In this document: positions 10,595 through 19,852 of the stretch, piece after piece
Position numbering within the stretch: position 1 is the stretch's first letter
Layout: every line of letters starts with the position of its first letter
Assembly: GCA_903881475.1 (NCBI GenBank)
Contig: CAIRTK010000066.1
Coordinates: forward strand, 1 to 64,000
Source of the DNA: an uncultured Opitutia bacterium
GTDB taxonomy: Bacteria; Verrucomicrobiota; Verrucomicrobiia; Opitutales; Opitutaceae
Direction: 5' to 3'
Length of the DNA stretch: 64,000 nucleotides
Translations under genes and position numbers: made by a program
The notes under the pieces: generated by a model
What the model saw: the letters and a program-made list of their open reading frames with translations, nothing else
Database searches by the model: none
What the model was told of the DNA's origin: nothing

Positions 10595-11919
10595 ACTCCG
10601 CCGAGCCCAGTCCCGCCGCCAAGCCCGCTTCTCCGGCCCCCGCTGAAAACCTCCTTGAGTCCAAGCCGGCGCCCATGGCGCCGGCGTCTGCGGTTCCTGT
10701 GTCCGAGGCCAAGCAAGCTCCCGCCCCAACGGCCGTGCCCAAGCCTGCGGCCCCGGCCAAAGCGCCGGAACCGGAAGCCCACGCCAAGACTCCGGGAGCC
10801 CCGCCGGAGGCCAAAGTGGCCAAGGCCCGGATGGATCTGCGCAACAAGGTCATCTTCGGCCTTTCGATCCTCGGCGTGCTGGCCGCGTTGGTCGCCGCCT
10901 ATCTGTTTGGCATTGCGCGGAAGGCGCAGCCCCCGGTGTTCGCCCCCGTCAGCAGCCCCTACGAATCCGCCATCTACGCCAACGGCATTGTCGAAAGCGA
11001 CCAGTCGAGCGGCTCCAACATCAATATTTATCCGGAAGTCTCCGGCCCCATCACTCGGATCTTCGTGCACGAGGGTCAGGTGGTTTCGGCCGGTATGCCG
11101 CTGCTGGCCATGGATGACTCGGTCCAAAAGGCGCAGACGGAGCAACTGCGCCTGCAAGCGGAGGCCGCCCTGGCCCTGCTCAACGAACTCAAGGCGGAGC
11201 CCCGAATGGAAGCGCTGGCGATTGCCGCGGCCCAGGTGGACCTGGCCGAAGCCAGCCTGCGGGTGGCGCGCGACCAATATGACAAGGACCGGGCCTCCTA
11301 TGACCTCGATCCCAAGTCGATCAGCAAGGGCGTGCTCGATACCGCGGATGACACCGCCAGGCAGGCCTCGGCCGCTCTCGATGTGGCGCGACGCCAACTC
11401 GACCTGACCAAGGCCGGTGCTTGGAGCTACGACATCGTCAGCCAAGAGAAACAGTCCGCCGCGCTGCAGCAGGCCTATCTTGCCGCCAACGCCCTGCTGC
11501 AAAAATACGTGATCAAGGCCCCAGCCGACGGAGTCGTGCTGTCCCTCTATGCCGCCGTGGGCAGCTATGTTTCCCCGCAGGGTGCCTACGATCCTTACAC
11601 CCAGGGATTCGACCAATTGGCGATCATGGGACCGGCGCAGGACTATCTGGCGGTGCGCTGCTACGTCGATGAGATCCTGATCTCCCGGTTGCCTTCCAAG
11701 TGGCATATCCGCGCGCAGATGTCGATCAGCGGCACCGACATCAAGGTGCCGCTGGAGTTCGTCCGGGTCCAACCCTACGTCTCGCCCAAGATCGAGCTCT
11801 CCAACCAACGCCAGGAGAAAGTCGATCTGCGGGTGTTGCCGGTGATCTTCCGCTTTCAGAAGCAGGACATCCCCGTGTACCCGGGCCAGCTGGTGGATGT
11901 TTACATCGGTAACAAGTAA
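10591..11919 (+). CDS. HlyD-like periplasmic adaptor of the ABC exporter (DevB-type)
   Basis: A membrane fusion protein of 442 residues. The first ~80 residues are an unusual Ala/Pro/Lys-rich cytoplasmic tail, followed by one membrane segment (about residues 88-107, VIFGLSILGVLAALVAAYLF). The periplasmic part has a barrel-sandwich hybrid domain split around a long coiled-coil hairpin (about 175-300, AQVDLAEASLRVARDQYD). The second lipoyl half is YVIKAPADGVVLSLYAAVGS, and a beta-barrel domain ends the protein. It should bridge the permease to the channel encoded next. The tail is far longer than in AcrA or MacA and its role is unclear. Confidence 0.87.
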   Translation: MNSAEPSPAAKPASPAPAENLLESKPAPMAPASAVPVSEAKQAPAPTAVPKPAAPAKAPEPEAHAKTPGAPPEAKVAKARMDLRNKVIFGLSILGVLAALVAAYLFGIARKAQPPVFAPVSSPYESAIYANGIVESDQSSGSNINIYPEVSGPITRIFVHEGQVVSAGMPLLAMDDSVQKAQTEQLRLQAEAALALLNELKAEPRMEALAIAAAQVDLAEASLRVARDQYDKDRASYDLDPKSISKGVLDTADDTARQASAALDVARRQLDLTKAGAWSYDIVSQEKQSAALQQAYLAANALLQKYVIKAPADGVVLSLYAAVGSYVSPQGAYDPYTQGFDQLAIMGPAQDYLAVRCYVDEILISRLPSKWHIRAQMSISGTDIKVPLEFVRVQPYVSPKIELSNQRQEKVDLRVLPVIFRFQKQDIPVYPGQLVDVYIGNK

Positions 11920-11954
11920 CGGTGGCCCGACCCATCCCAGCGCGCGCCGCCACG

Positions 11955-13439
11955 ATGAGCCCACGACCATCAACTTTCCTGCGAAGCGCCGGCTTCGCCG
12001 GCATCCTCGGGTCACTCGGCGCCTGCGCGGTCGGACCTGATTTTGTCCGCCCCGCCGCCCCGGTCGCGGACCGTTATACCGTGGCGCCGTTGCCGGCGAC
12101 GACACCGGCGGCGGATGGCCGGACCCAGTCGCTGGTGCCGAACGGGACCAGCATGGCGGAATGGTGGCGCCTGTTCGAGTCACCGCCGCTGGACGCCGTG
12201 GTGCGGCAGGCCTTGGCTAACAGTCCGACCCTGCAGGCGGCGGAGGCCAGCCTGCGCCAGAGCCAGGATAATCTCCGCGCGGGTTTTGGACTATTTTATC
12301 CCCACGCGACGGCGGACCTGGGTGTCAGCCGGGAACGCAGCGCGCCGTCGCAGCAGGGCCTGGCGACGCGAAGCACGGTCTTCAATCTGGTGACCCTGAG
12401 CGGCACCGTGAGCTATGCCCTCGACGTCTTCGGCGGTGAGCGCCGGGCGGTGGAGGGTCTGCGGGCGCAGACCGACTATCAGCGTTACGCCATGCTGGCG
12501 GCCTACCTCACGTTGTCCGCCAATGTCGTGAACACATGCATCGCGCGCGCTGCCTACGTGGCCGAGATCCGTGCGACCGAACAGCTGATCGGCCTGGAAC
12601 AGGAGCAGTTGCGGCTGACAGAGGTGCAGGTCCGCGCCGGCACCGCGCCATATGCGAACCTCCTGAGCATTCGCAGCCTGCTGTCCGCCAACCAGGCCGC
12701 CCTGGCCCCGCTGCGCCAGAGAGTCGGCCAGGCCGAGGACCTGCTGGCCACGCTGGAAGGCGTGGTGCCGGCGCAGGCGATCCTGCCTGAGCTTGAGCTG
12801 ACCGCACTGGCGCTGCCGGCCCGGTTGCCGGTGAGCCTGCCCTCCGACCTGGTACGCCAGCGTCCCGACATCCTGGCCGCCGAGGCCCAGTGGCATGCCG
12901 CCAACGCGAACATCGGCGTCGCCACCGCCGCGATGTTCCCCAGTTTCAACCTGACCGGCACCTCTGGTGCCGCCGCTCCCAACCTCGGCCGGCTTTCCGC
13001 GGCCGACAGCCGGTTCTGGAGCATCGGTCCGTCGGCCTCGATTCCCCTGTTTCAAGGCGGCACCCTGTGGTTCGGCCGGAAGGCGGCCATCGAGGCCGGG
13101 CGGGAAGCGGAGGCCAATTACCGCCAGACCGTGCTGGGGGCGTTTGCGCAGGTCGCGGATTCGTTGCAGGCGCTGGTGCACGATGCGGAGGCGCTCCAGG
13201 CGCAAACCGAAGCCTGGCACACCGCCGGCGAGGCCCTCGGCTTGCTGCAGGTCAATTATCGCGCGGGCCTCGTCGCCTACCCGGATGTGCTGGTCGCCGA
13301 TGTCCAATTCCACGAGGCGACCATCGCCTATCTGCAGGCGGTCGCACAACGCCACCAGGACACCGTCGCGTTGTTCGTGGCGCTGGGTGGGGGCTGGTGG
13401 AACCAGCCGTTGTTGCCGAACGAAGGCGGGGCACGATGA
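11955..13439 (+). CDS. Outer-membrane efflux lipoprotein (NodT family), ABC exporter channel
   Basis: A second TolC-like channel, 494 residues, distinct from the RND one. ATG 11955 (alternative in-frame start at 11922) opens a lipoprotein signal with lipobox G-S-L-G-A-C, followed by AVGPDFVRPAAP, the usual N-terminus of NodT proteins. Two efflux repeats follow, with the V-R-Q-R-P-D-I-L-A-A-E motif at the start of the second. It lies between the adaptor and the permease, and its stop overlaps the permease start (ATGA 13436-13439), so this tripartite complex probably has its own dedicated channel. Confidence 0.9.
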   Translation: MSPRPSTFLRSAGFAGILGSLGACAVGPDFVRPAAPVADRYTVAPLPATTPAADGRTQSLVPNGTSMAEWWRLFESPPLDAVVRQALANSPTLQAAEASLRQSQDNLRAGFGLFYPHATADLGVSRERSAPSQQGLATRSTVFNLVTLSGTVSYALDVFGGERRAVEGLRAQTDYQRYAMLAAYLTLSANVVNTCIARAAYVAEIRATEQLIGLEQEQLRLTEVQVRAGTAPYANLLSIRSLLSANQAALAPLRQRVGQAEDLLATLEGVVPAQAILPELELTALALPARLPVSLPSDLVRQRPDILAAEAQWHAANANIGVATAAMFPSFNLTGTSGAAAPNLGRLSAADSRFWSIGPSASIPLFQGGTLWFGRKAAIEAGREAEANYRQTVLGAFAQVADSLQALVHDAEALQAQTEAWHTAGEALGLLQVNYRAGLVAYPDVLVADVQFHEATIAYLQAVAQRHQDTVALFVALGGGWWNQPLLPNEGGAR

Positions 13440-14578
13440 AATACAGCGGCATCCTGCGGATCGGTTTCAAGCTGCTGGTGAATGACCGCGGCAAGTTCTC
13501 CGCGCTCCTGATCGGGATCACGTTCGCCGTGTTCCTGATGATGGAAATGACCGCGATGTTCGCCGGGATCATGAACCGCGCCTATTCGACCGTAACCAAT
13601 ATCGGCGCGGAAATGTGGGTCATGGACCCGGCTGTCAACACGGCCACCAATGCGATCCCGCTGCCGGATTACCTGCTGGACGCGGTGCGCAGCATCGACG
13701 GGGTCCACGATGCCGTGCCGCTCTTCATGGGCGGCGCCCTGGTCAAACTCGAGGACGGCACCTATCAGGCGGTCAACGTCGTCGGCTTGGATGACAGCAG
13801 CCTGTTTGGCCGGCCCGCCCTCGAGCAGGGCAACATCCAGGACATCTACAACGACAACACCTTCTTCGCCGTTGACGACGCCGAGTTCTCGAAGCTTGAG
13901 AACCCGAAGGTCGGCACGACCTTCGAACTCAATGACCACCGGGGAACGATCGTCGGGATCGCCCGGGTCGCGGCCAATGGCCTGAACGGTGTGCCAACGC
14001 TCTACACGACTTACAACCGGGCCATCGCCTACATCCCATCGACGCGTTTCACCATTTCCTACATCCTCGTCCAGCCGAAGAGCGCGGACGCGGTGGCCGG
14101 CATCAAGCAGCAGGTCGCCAAGCTTGGCTACGTTGCCTTCACCAAGGCTGAGTTCAACCAGCGCATCTCGGATTACTACACCTACCAGACCGGGATCGGC
14201 ACCAACATTCTGCTGATGACGGTGATCAGCTTCATCGTCGGGCTTTCGATTTCGGGCCAGACCTTCTACACGTTCATCCTCGAAAACCTGGACAAGTTTG
14301 GCGCCCTGAAGGCGATCGGCGCCAAGGGTCGCGAACTGATCTACATGATCCTGTTCATGGCCACCTTCACCGCCATGACCGGCTATGGGCTGGGCGTCGG
14401 CCTGGTGACGCTGATGATCGTGATCGCCCGGTCCCGGCTGCCCAACTACGCCGCGATGATCACGTTTGGGAATCTGGGAATGGCCTTCGGCATGGTTTTG
14501 CTGATCGCCGGAATCTCCAGCTACATCGGGATCCGCAAGGTCCTGAAGATTGAGCCCTACGATATCTTCCGGGGTTAG
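13436..14578 (+). CDS. ABC exporter permease, FtsX/DevC-like
   Basis: A 380-residue integral membrane protein with one N-terminal helix (about residues 21-42, FSALLIGITFAVFLMMEMTA), a periplasmic domain of about 200 residues (MacB-PCD-like), and three C-terminal helices forming the FtsX domain. The four-helix topology and the G-A-L-K-A-I-G-A stretch are typical of DevC/MacB-type permeases that do mechanotransmission rather than carry substrate through the membrane. It starts at ATG 13436, overlapping the channel gene, and ends the operon, with a hairpin just downstream. Confidence 0.88.
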   Translation: MKYSGILRIGFKLLVNDRGKFSALLIGITFAVFLMMEMTAMFAGIMNRAYSTVTNIGAEMWVMDPAVNTATNAIPLPDYLLDAVRSIDGVHDAVPLFMGGALVKLEDGTYQAVNVVGLDDSSLFGRPALEQGNIQDIYNDNTFFAVDDAEFSKLENPKVGTTFELNDHRGTIVGIARVAANGLNGVPTLYTTYNRAIAYIPSTRFTISYILVQPKSADAVAGIKQQVAKLGYVAFTKAEFNQRISDYYTYQTGIGTNILLMTVISFIVGLSISGQTFYTFILENLDKFGALKAIGAKGRELIYMILFMATFTAMTGYGLGVGLVTLMIVIARSRLPNYAAMITFGNLGMAFGMVLLIAGISSYIGIRKVLKIEPYDIFRG

Positions 14579-14581
14579 CAG

Positions 14582-14609
14582 GCACCGGCGGCCGCTTTTT
14601 GGCCGGTGC
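14582..14609 (+). terminator. Hairpin after the ABC exporter operon
   Basis: GCACCGGC (14582-14589) pairs with GCCGGTGC (14602-14609) around a 12-base loop, four bases after the permease stop. No T-run follows, so it may be a weak terminator or an RNA 3'-end stabiliser. Confidence 0.4.
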
Positions 14610-14783
14610 TCCGAAGAATCGCCCGGGCAGGCTCGATGGCCCCGGGTAAAATTGATGGCCTGCTCATTCCGGGCAAAGCCGCGCGCCAAGCCCCGGGACG
14701 TGGCCATCGACGCATTCTGATCGACATTCCGGCTCTTTTTGCGGCAATCGGTGCCGGCGTTTTTCCGCAGCGCCGGTGCCAAG

Positions 14784-15857
14784 ATGCCTTCCGCCATTAC
14801 CCCACGCGATTACAGCCTGACCGGCCCGAACTCCCAGCTGGCCGGGGAACGCGGCCTCGCCGACGCCCAGTGGTATGCCTGCGCGATTTCCCGCGCACGG
14901 CTGAAGGAGCTGATGCAGCGGCGGGACGGCCCGGCGGTTCGCGACACGCTGCTCTGGTTCGGGCTCATGATCCTCACCGGCACCCTGGGCTACCTCACTT
15001 GGGGCACAGGGTGGACGATCCTGCCCTTTGCGGCCTACGGCGTCCTCTACGGTTCCTCCTCGGATTCCCGCTGGCACGAAAGTTTGCACCGGACGGCCTT
15101 CAAGACGGTCTGGATGAACGATGCCCTCTACGAGATCGCGTCCTTCATGGTCCTGCGCGAATCGGTGCCCTGGCGTTGGAGCCACACCCGGCACCACACC
15201 GACACCATCATCATCGGCCGCGACCCGGAAATCGCGGTGCCGCGGCCGCCCGACCTCGTCGGCCTGGTCCTGAGCTTCTTCAGCCTCAAGAGTGGCCCGC
15301 GGGAATTCCGCCGCATGTTCCTGCACGCCCGCGGCCGGCTCACCCCGGCGGAGGCCACGTACATCCCGGTCTCCGAGCAGCCGAAGGTCTACCGCAACGC
15401 GCGCATCTACCTCGCGATTTATCTCGGGTTCATCGGCTGGGCGGTCGCCCTGCGCAGTTTCCTGCCGCTGATGTACGTCGGCTTCCCGTCCTTCTATGGC
15501 GCCTGGCTGCTGCTGATCTTCGGGCTCACCCAGCATGCGGGACTCGCCGAGGATGTGCTCGATCACCGCCTCAATTGCCGGACGGTCTACCTGAACCCGG
15601 TCTTTCGCTACCTCTACTGGGAAATGAACTACCATGTGGAGCATCACATGTTCCCCTTGGTGCCGTATCACGCACTGGGCCGGCTGCACCAGGAGCTGAA
15701 GGCGGACATGCCCAAGCCCTACAACGGACTCTGGGAAGCCTACCGGGAAATTGTGCCGACACTGCTCCGGCAGGTGAAGGACCCCACCTACCATGTGAAG
15801 CGCGAGCTTCCCGCCACCGCCCGGCCGCTGAGCCCGGTGGCGCAGGCTGCCACCTGA
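14784..15857 (+). CDS. Fatty-acid-desaturase-type di-iron oxygenase (MocD-like)
   Basis: A membrane di-iron enzyme of 357 residues. The three histidine clusters are visible as HESLH, HTRHHTD and HVEHH, with several hydrophobic segments between them (about 60-100 and 210-255). ATG 14784 is chosen over an upstream in-frame ATG at 14739 because MPSAITPRDYSLTG looks like the domain start. The next gene, 8 bases downstream, is a Rieske ferredoxin. That pairing is characteristic of the MocD/MocE system, named from rhizopine catabolism but also widespread where the substrate is unknown. It may hydroxylate, demethylate or desaturate a lipid or small molecule; the sequence does not say which. Confidence 0.82.
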   Translation: MPSAITPRDYSLTGPNSQLAGERGLADAQWYACAISRARLKELMQRRDGPAVRDTLLWFGLMILTGTLGYLTWGTGWTILPFAAYGVLYGSSSDSRWHESLHRTAFKTVWMNDALYEIASFMVLRESVPWRWSHTRHHTDTIIIGRDPEIAVPRPPDLVGLVLSFFSLKSGPREFRRMFLHARGRLTPAEATYIPVSEQPKVYRNARIYLAIYLGFIGWAVALRSFLPLMYVGFPSFYGAWLLLIFGLTQHAGLAEDVLDHRLNCRTVYLNPVFRYLYWEMNYHVEHHMFPLVPYHALGRLHQELKADMPKPYNGLWEAYREIVPTLLRQVKDPTYHVKRELPATARPLSPVAQAAT

Positions 15858-15865
15858 GCCGCGCC

Positions 15866-16201
15866 ATGAGTGAAGCGTGGATCGAGGCGGCGGGAGCCGC
15901 GGATATCGGCCGGGATGACGTCATCCGCTTCGACCACGAGGGCCGCACGTTCGCCCTCTACCGGACAGCCGATGACCACTACCACGCGACCGACGGATTC
16001 TGCACGCACGCCAAGGTGCATCTCGCGGGCGGGTTCGTCATGGACCACGTGATCGAATGTCCCAAGCACAACGGCCGGTTTGATTTCACCACCGGGCAGG
16101 CGCTGGGTGCCCCGGCCTGTGTGAACCTGAAAACCTATCCGGTGAAGGTGGAGGCCGGCCGGATCTGGCTCAAGGTGGGGCCACCGGCTGAGTCAGCCTG
16201 A
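15866..16201 (+). CDS. Rieske-type [2Fe-2S] ferredoxin (MocE-like)
   Basis: A 111-residue soluble electron carrier. The Rieske ligands are plain: C46-T-H48 and C65-P-K-H68 in FCTHAKVHLAGG and ECPKHNGRFDF. Single-domain Rieske ferredoxins of about 105-110 residues belong to the MocE/BphF group. It lies 8 bases after the desaturase-like oxygenase gene and should hand electrons to that enzyme. No reductase is encoded nearby, so a general ferredoxin reductase would be needed. Confidence 0.88.
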   Translation: MSEAWIEAAGAADIGRDDVIRFDHEGRTFALYRTADDHYHATDGFCTHAKVHLAGGFVMDHVIECPKHNGRFDFTTGQALGAPACVNLKTYPVKVEAGRIWLKVGPPAESA

Positions 16202-16249
16202 AGCCCGTCCTGCGTCCCAGTCCCGAGCAACGAATCCCTTGCCCCCTCA

Positions 16250-19200
16250 ATGCCCGATCCCCGTCCCCGCCATGCCACCGCTCCCCTTAAACGCCCGACC
16301 CGCTACACCGCCCGTGGCGGCGCGATCGTGGGCCACAATCAGGGACGGTATTTCAACCGTCCGCTCTACCTGGCCCACACCGACGCATTCGTCCTCGCGG
16401 GCGACCGGCCGCTCCTGCGCTTCGCCAGCGGCGAGACCCTGCACGGGACGCTGGGCTTCGGAGTGGTGCGCGGGTCCAGGTCGGCGTGGCTCGACACGTT
16501 TTCCGACCTGACCCTCGAGTATCGCGCCGCGCATGCGACCTGGATCGGGCGTGACCGGACCTTTCCCGGACTGGAGGTAAAGCTCGAGGTCGTGGGCCAG
16601 GATCATGGCGTGGGTTTCGCCCTGCGGCTTGCGGTCACCGGCGCGCGGGCGGCCGATCGGCTCGTGTGGTTCTACGGCGGCACCCGGGTCTGGCCGGAGA
16701 AGCCGCTCAACTGGGAACTCGATCCCCATCGGACACCTCTGCTTGTGCCGGAGAAATTTGATCCGACCCTATGCTCCGGCAACCGCGTGCGGGTTTCCGC
16801 CGGCGGATTCACGCTGGCTCCGGCGTCAGCGAGGGCGTCCGCCACGTTCGGCCGGTGCGATGCGGGCGGCAGACAGCAGGTGGGCGATGCGTCGCGGCTG
16901 AAAAGTCCCGTGGAATTGCTCGCTTCATCCGCCGGCGCGCAGCCGCTGGTCGCCGGAGTCGTGGACTTGGCCGCGCAGCCTGCGGTCTGTTGGGAACTGA
17001 TGCGGGTGGAATCCTTTCGGGCGGCGCGTCCGCGCTTGGGCAAACCCGCGGAAGCCTTTGCGCTGGGACTCGCGCGGGCGGCCGCGCTGGCGGGCCGGCT
17101 GGTGGTCGAGACCCCCGAGCCCCGGCTCGACGCGGCGGCCGCCGCGCTGCCCGCGGCGATTGACGGGGCCTGGTATCCGCCGGTTTTCCGGCACGGCGCG
17201 ATGCTCTGGAACCGGGCCTATCCCGGCTGGCGCACAATTTTTGGCGGCACAGCGCTCGGCTGGCACGACCGGGTGAAGGCGGAGGCGCAGTTTTATGCGG
17301 GCCATCAGGTCACCGGGACGGAGCACCGCTCCATGGCGGCCGACCCGGCGGTGCTGCTCATGCTGCCCGCGAAGGATTCCCGGTTCTACGGCCGCGGCCG
17401 GATCCTCGAGGACCAGGGCATCTACAACATGCAGTCGCAGTTCTTCGACCAGCTGATCCATGCCTGGCGGTGGACGGGTGATGCGGCGCTCGAGGCCCGG
17501 CTCCGGCCGGCGCTCGAGCTGCACCTTGAATGGCTCCGCGAATGCTTCGATCCCGACGATGACGGACTCTACGAGAGCTTCGTGAATGTCTGGCCCACGG
17601 ATTCGGTCTGGTATGCCGGCGGCGGGGCGACGGAGGAGACGGCTTACGCTTTCCGCGCCCACACGGCGGCGGGCGAACTGGCGCGGCGCGCGGGCGACGC
17701 GGCGGCGGCGAAGCGCCACGCGAAGCGGGCCGCGCGCATCCGGTCGGCGTTCCGCCGGAAACTCTGGATGGCCGGCCCGGGCCACGCGGGGCTGTACCGC
17801 GAACAGCAGGGTGGGCGCCGGCTTCACCCGGATGCCTGGCTCTACAGCATCTTCCTGCCGATCGATGCGGGACTGCTGGACGTGCGTCTGGCGGCCGCGT
17901 CCCTGCGCTTCACGGAAACCGGCCTCCAGAACGACCGCCTGCCCGGCGGCGGCCGGCAGGTGTGGACCTCGAATTTTGTGCCCGGGATCTGGTCGGTGCG
18001 CGAGCGTTGGCCTGGCGACAACCACCACCTGGCGCTCGCCTATTTCCAGGCGGGGCTGGCGGAGGACGGCTGGGACATCTTCCGGGGGGCGTTTCTCCTC
18101 ACGGCGTTTGATTCGCTGGTGCCCGGGGATTTCGGGGCACCGGCCGGAGGCACGGATTTTGGTGACAGCACGCACATGTTCGCCCGGATGCTGGTCGAGG
18201 GCCTGTTCGGTTACGCGCCTGACCGGCCGCGCGGGGTCGTGCGGATCACTCCGCAGTTTCCATTCGAATGGGACCACGCCCGGCTCCAGTCGCCGGATGT
18301 CCACCTGCGCTATTACCGTCAGGGCGAAGCGATCACCCTGGACGTGGAACTGACCGAACCCTCCCGGCTGGAGGTGCGCCTGCCCGTGGCGGCGCAGGGC
18401 GTTTCCGCCGTGACGGTCGACGGCAAGCCCGGGCGTTGGAAAACGGAGCCGGGCTTTGGCCGCACCTGGGTGGTGGTCAGGCTTCCGTCGACCCAGCGAG
18501 TGAAGCTCGCGGTCACCACCATGAAGTCGGAGCCGGTCCGCGAGGCCGTGGAATTTTCCGGGCGGGTCGGGGACCAAGTCACGCTGCGCTCCGCGGCGGG
18601 CCCGGTTTCCGCCTGTTTCGATCCACAAGGCGTGCTCACAGGGACGAAGGTGCGCGGCGGAGTTATCACGGGCCGCCTGGCGGCCAACGCGGGTGCCCAC
18701 ACCGTCTTGGGCCGGATCAAGGTCGGCGCCCTGCCGCAGTGGGCGCGGTTTCAGGTGCAGGTCTCCGACCCGGTGGCGGAGCGGATGGCGGCCGCGAAGC
18801 GCCTGGACCGTGTCTCGCGGCGCGCGGCTTGGCGGTGTGTGGACCTCGCGCCGGCGCTCAACGGCGACATCCGCACGATCTACACGCAAAAGTACCTTTC
18901 GCCCCGGCCGCCGACCATTTCCGCGCGGATCGGTGTGGACGGCTACACGCCCTGGACCTTCATCTACTGGAACAGCCACCCGCCGGTCATCACGCTCGAT
19001 GGCGTCCCGGCGCTGCTGGCCGGAGCCGGCGGCAACCGGCTGCGCACGCCGCAAGGCGTGCCGTTTGTGTGGCCGGGGGAGGCGCGCAACATCGCGTTCA
19101 CCTCGCAGTGGGACAACTGGCCGGAGACCGTCACGGTGCCGGTCGGGTGCGCTGGGGAGGCGGTGTGGTTCCTCGTCTGCGGTTCCACCAACCCGATGCA

Positions 19201-19540
19201 GGGCCGGATTGCGAACGCCGTGCTGCGTATGCGCTATGCGTCGGGTGCCGACGAGATGCTCGAGCTCATTCCGCCGTTCAACTACTGGAACCTTAGCCCG
19301 ATCAAGCCCGTGGTCACGGCTCCGGGGCAGGAAAGCCGCTTCGACTACACGGCGCCGACGGATGCGTTTTGCGTGCCGGCGAAGTGGCCGGAGACGGTGC
19401 AACTCGGCGAAAACTGCCGCGCGATGCTCCTCGGCTGGCGGCTGCGGCGCGGTGAAGTCCTGAAAAGCGTCACGCTCCAAACGCTCTCGGCCGAGGTGGT
19501 CGTGGGGCTGATGGGCGTGTCGGTCATGAATCCGGTCTGA
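16250..19540 (+). CDS. Large six-hairpin glycosidase-like protein (DUF4450-type)
   Basis: A 1096-residue protein probably acting on oligo- or polysaccharides. The N-terminal ~300 residues look beta-rich. The central part (about 380-680) has the helical, Trp/Asp/Glu-rich character of an alpha/alpha six-hairpin glycosidase (MQSQFFDQLIHAWRWTGDA, CFDPDDDGLYESF, GATEETAYAFRAH, PGDNHHLALAYFQ), and a beta-rich C-terminal half follows. It resembles the DUF4450 proteins common in Bacteroidetes and Opitutaceae. No clear signal peptide is seen, so location is uncertain. A long antisense reading frame covers it but looks like a GC shadow. The assigned activity is an inference from fold-like features. Confidence 0.65.
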   Translation: MPDPRPRHATAPLKRPTRYTARGGAIVGHNQGRYFNRPLYLAHTDAFVLAGDRPLLRFASGETLHGTLGFGVVRGSRSAWLDTFSDLTLEYRAAHATWIGRDRTFPGLEVKLEVVGQDHGVGFALRLAVTGARAADRLVWFYGGTRVWPEKPLNWELDPHRTPLLVPEKFDPTLCSGNRVRVSAGGFTLAPASARASATFGRCDAGGRQQVGDASRLKSPVELLASSAGAQPLVAGVVDLAAQPAVCWELMRVESFRAARPRLGKPAEAFALGLARAAALAGRLVVETPEPRLDAAAAALPAAIDGAWYPPVFRHGAMLWNRAYPGWRTIFGGTALGWHDRVKAEAQFYAGHQVTGTEHRSMAADPAVLLMLPAKDSRFYGRGRILEDQGIYNMQSQFFDQLIHAWRWTGDAALEARLRPALELHLEWLRECFDPDDDGLYESFVNVWPTDSVWYAGGGATEETAYAFRAHTAAGELARRAGDAAAAKRHAKRAARIRSAFRRKLWMAGPGHAGLYREQQGGRRLHPDAWLYSIFLPIDAGLLDVRLAAASLRFTETGLQNDRLPGGGRQVWTSNFVPGIWSVRERWPGDNHHLALAYFQAGLAEDGWDIFRGAFLLTAFDSLVPGDFGAPAGGTDFGDSTHMFARMLVEGLFGYAPDRPRGVVRITPQFPFEWDHARLQSPDVHLRYYRQGEAITLDVELTEPSRLEVRLPVAAQGVSAVTVDGKPGRWKTEPGFGRTWVVVRLPSTQRVKLAVTTMKSEPVREAVEFSGRVGDQVTLRSAAGPVSACFDPQGVLTGTKVRGGVITGRLAANAGAHTVLGRIKVGALPQWARFQVQVSDPVAERMAAAKRLDRVSRRAAWRCVDLAPALNGDIRTIYTQKYLSPRPPTISARIGVDGYTPWTFIYWNSHPPVITLDGVPALLAGAGGNRLRTPQGVPFVWPGEARNIAFTSQWDNWPETVTVPVGCAGEAVWFLVCGSTNPMQGRIANAVLRMRYASGADEMLELIPPFNYWNLSPIKPVVTAPGQESRFDYTAPTDAFCVPAKWPETVQLGENCRAMLLGWRLRRGEVLKSVTLQTLSAEVVVGLMGVSVMNPV

Positions 19541-19551
19541 ACCAATCTCCC

Positions 19552-19592
19552 CCGGCACCTCCCTTCGAGCAAAAGCTTGGGAAGCCGGTGCC
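19552..19592 (+). terminator. Hairpin downstream of the glycosidase gene
   Basis: GGCACC (19554-19559) pairs with GGTGCC (19587-19592), with further inner pairing (TCCC with GGGA, AGC with GCT around AAAA). It begins 12 bases after the stop. There is no T-run. Confidence 0.4.
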
Positions 19593-19671
19593 ATAACTAT
19601 CGCGCAAAGCGGGTGAACCAACCGTGGTTTTCCGGTTCTATGCTCTCCCCGAATACCAACAAGGAACCACG

Positions 19672-19851
19672 ATGCCCAGCGGCGACAAATCCAGTTACAC
19701 CGGAAAACAGCGGCGCCAGGCTGAGCACATTGAGCAAAGCTACGAGCACCGGGGCCTGAGCGTGAAAACCGCGGAAAAGCGGGCTTGGGCCACCGTCAAC
19801 AAACTCTCCGGCGGCGGCAAGCAAAGTGGCTCCGGCCGGAAAAAAGGCTAA
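19672..19851 (+). CDS. Small basic protein, plasmid-stabilization-like conserved family
   Basis: A 59-residue, very hydrophilic, Lys/Arg-rich protein. The core SYTGKQRRQAEHIEQSYEHR followed by a cluster containing AEKRAWATVNK and a C-terminal GGGKQSGSGRKKG is a recognisable small family in soil bacteria, often labelled plasmid stabilization protein without experimental support. ATG 19672 is preferred over an upstream in-frame start at 19624 because homologues begin with M-P-x-G-D-K. The next gene starts two bases after its stop. Function unknown. Confidence 0.65.
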   Translation: MPSGDKSSYTGKQRRQAEHIEQSYEHRGLSVKTAEKRAWATVNKLSGGGKQSGSGRKKG

Positions 19852-19852
19852 C

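Noticed and set aside
16925-19621. 898-codon antisense open frame over the glycosidase gene
   Set aside because: Arg/Pro/His-rich, no recognisable motif, and the opposite strand gives a coherent protein; long only because stops are rare at this GC content.
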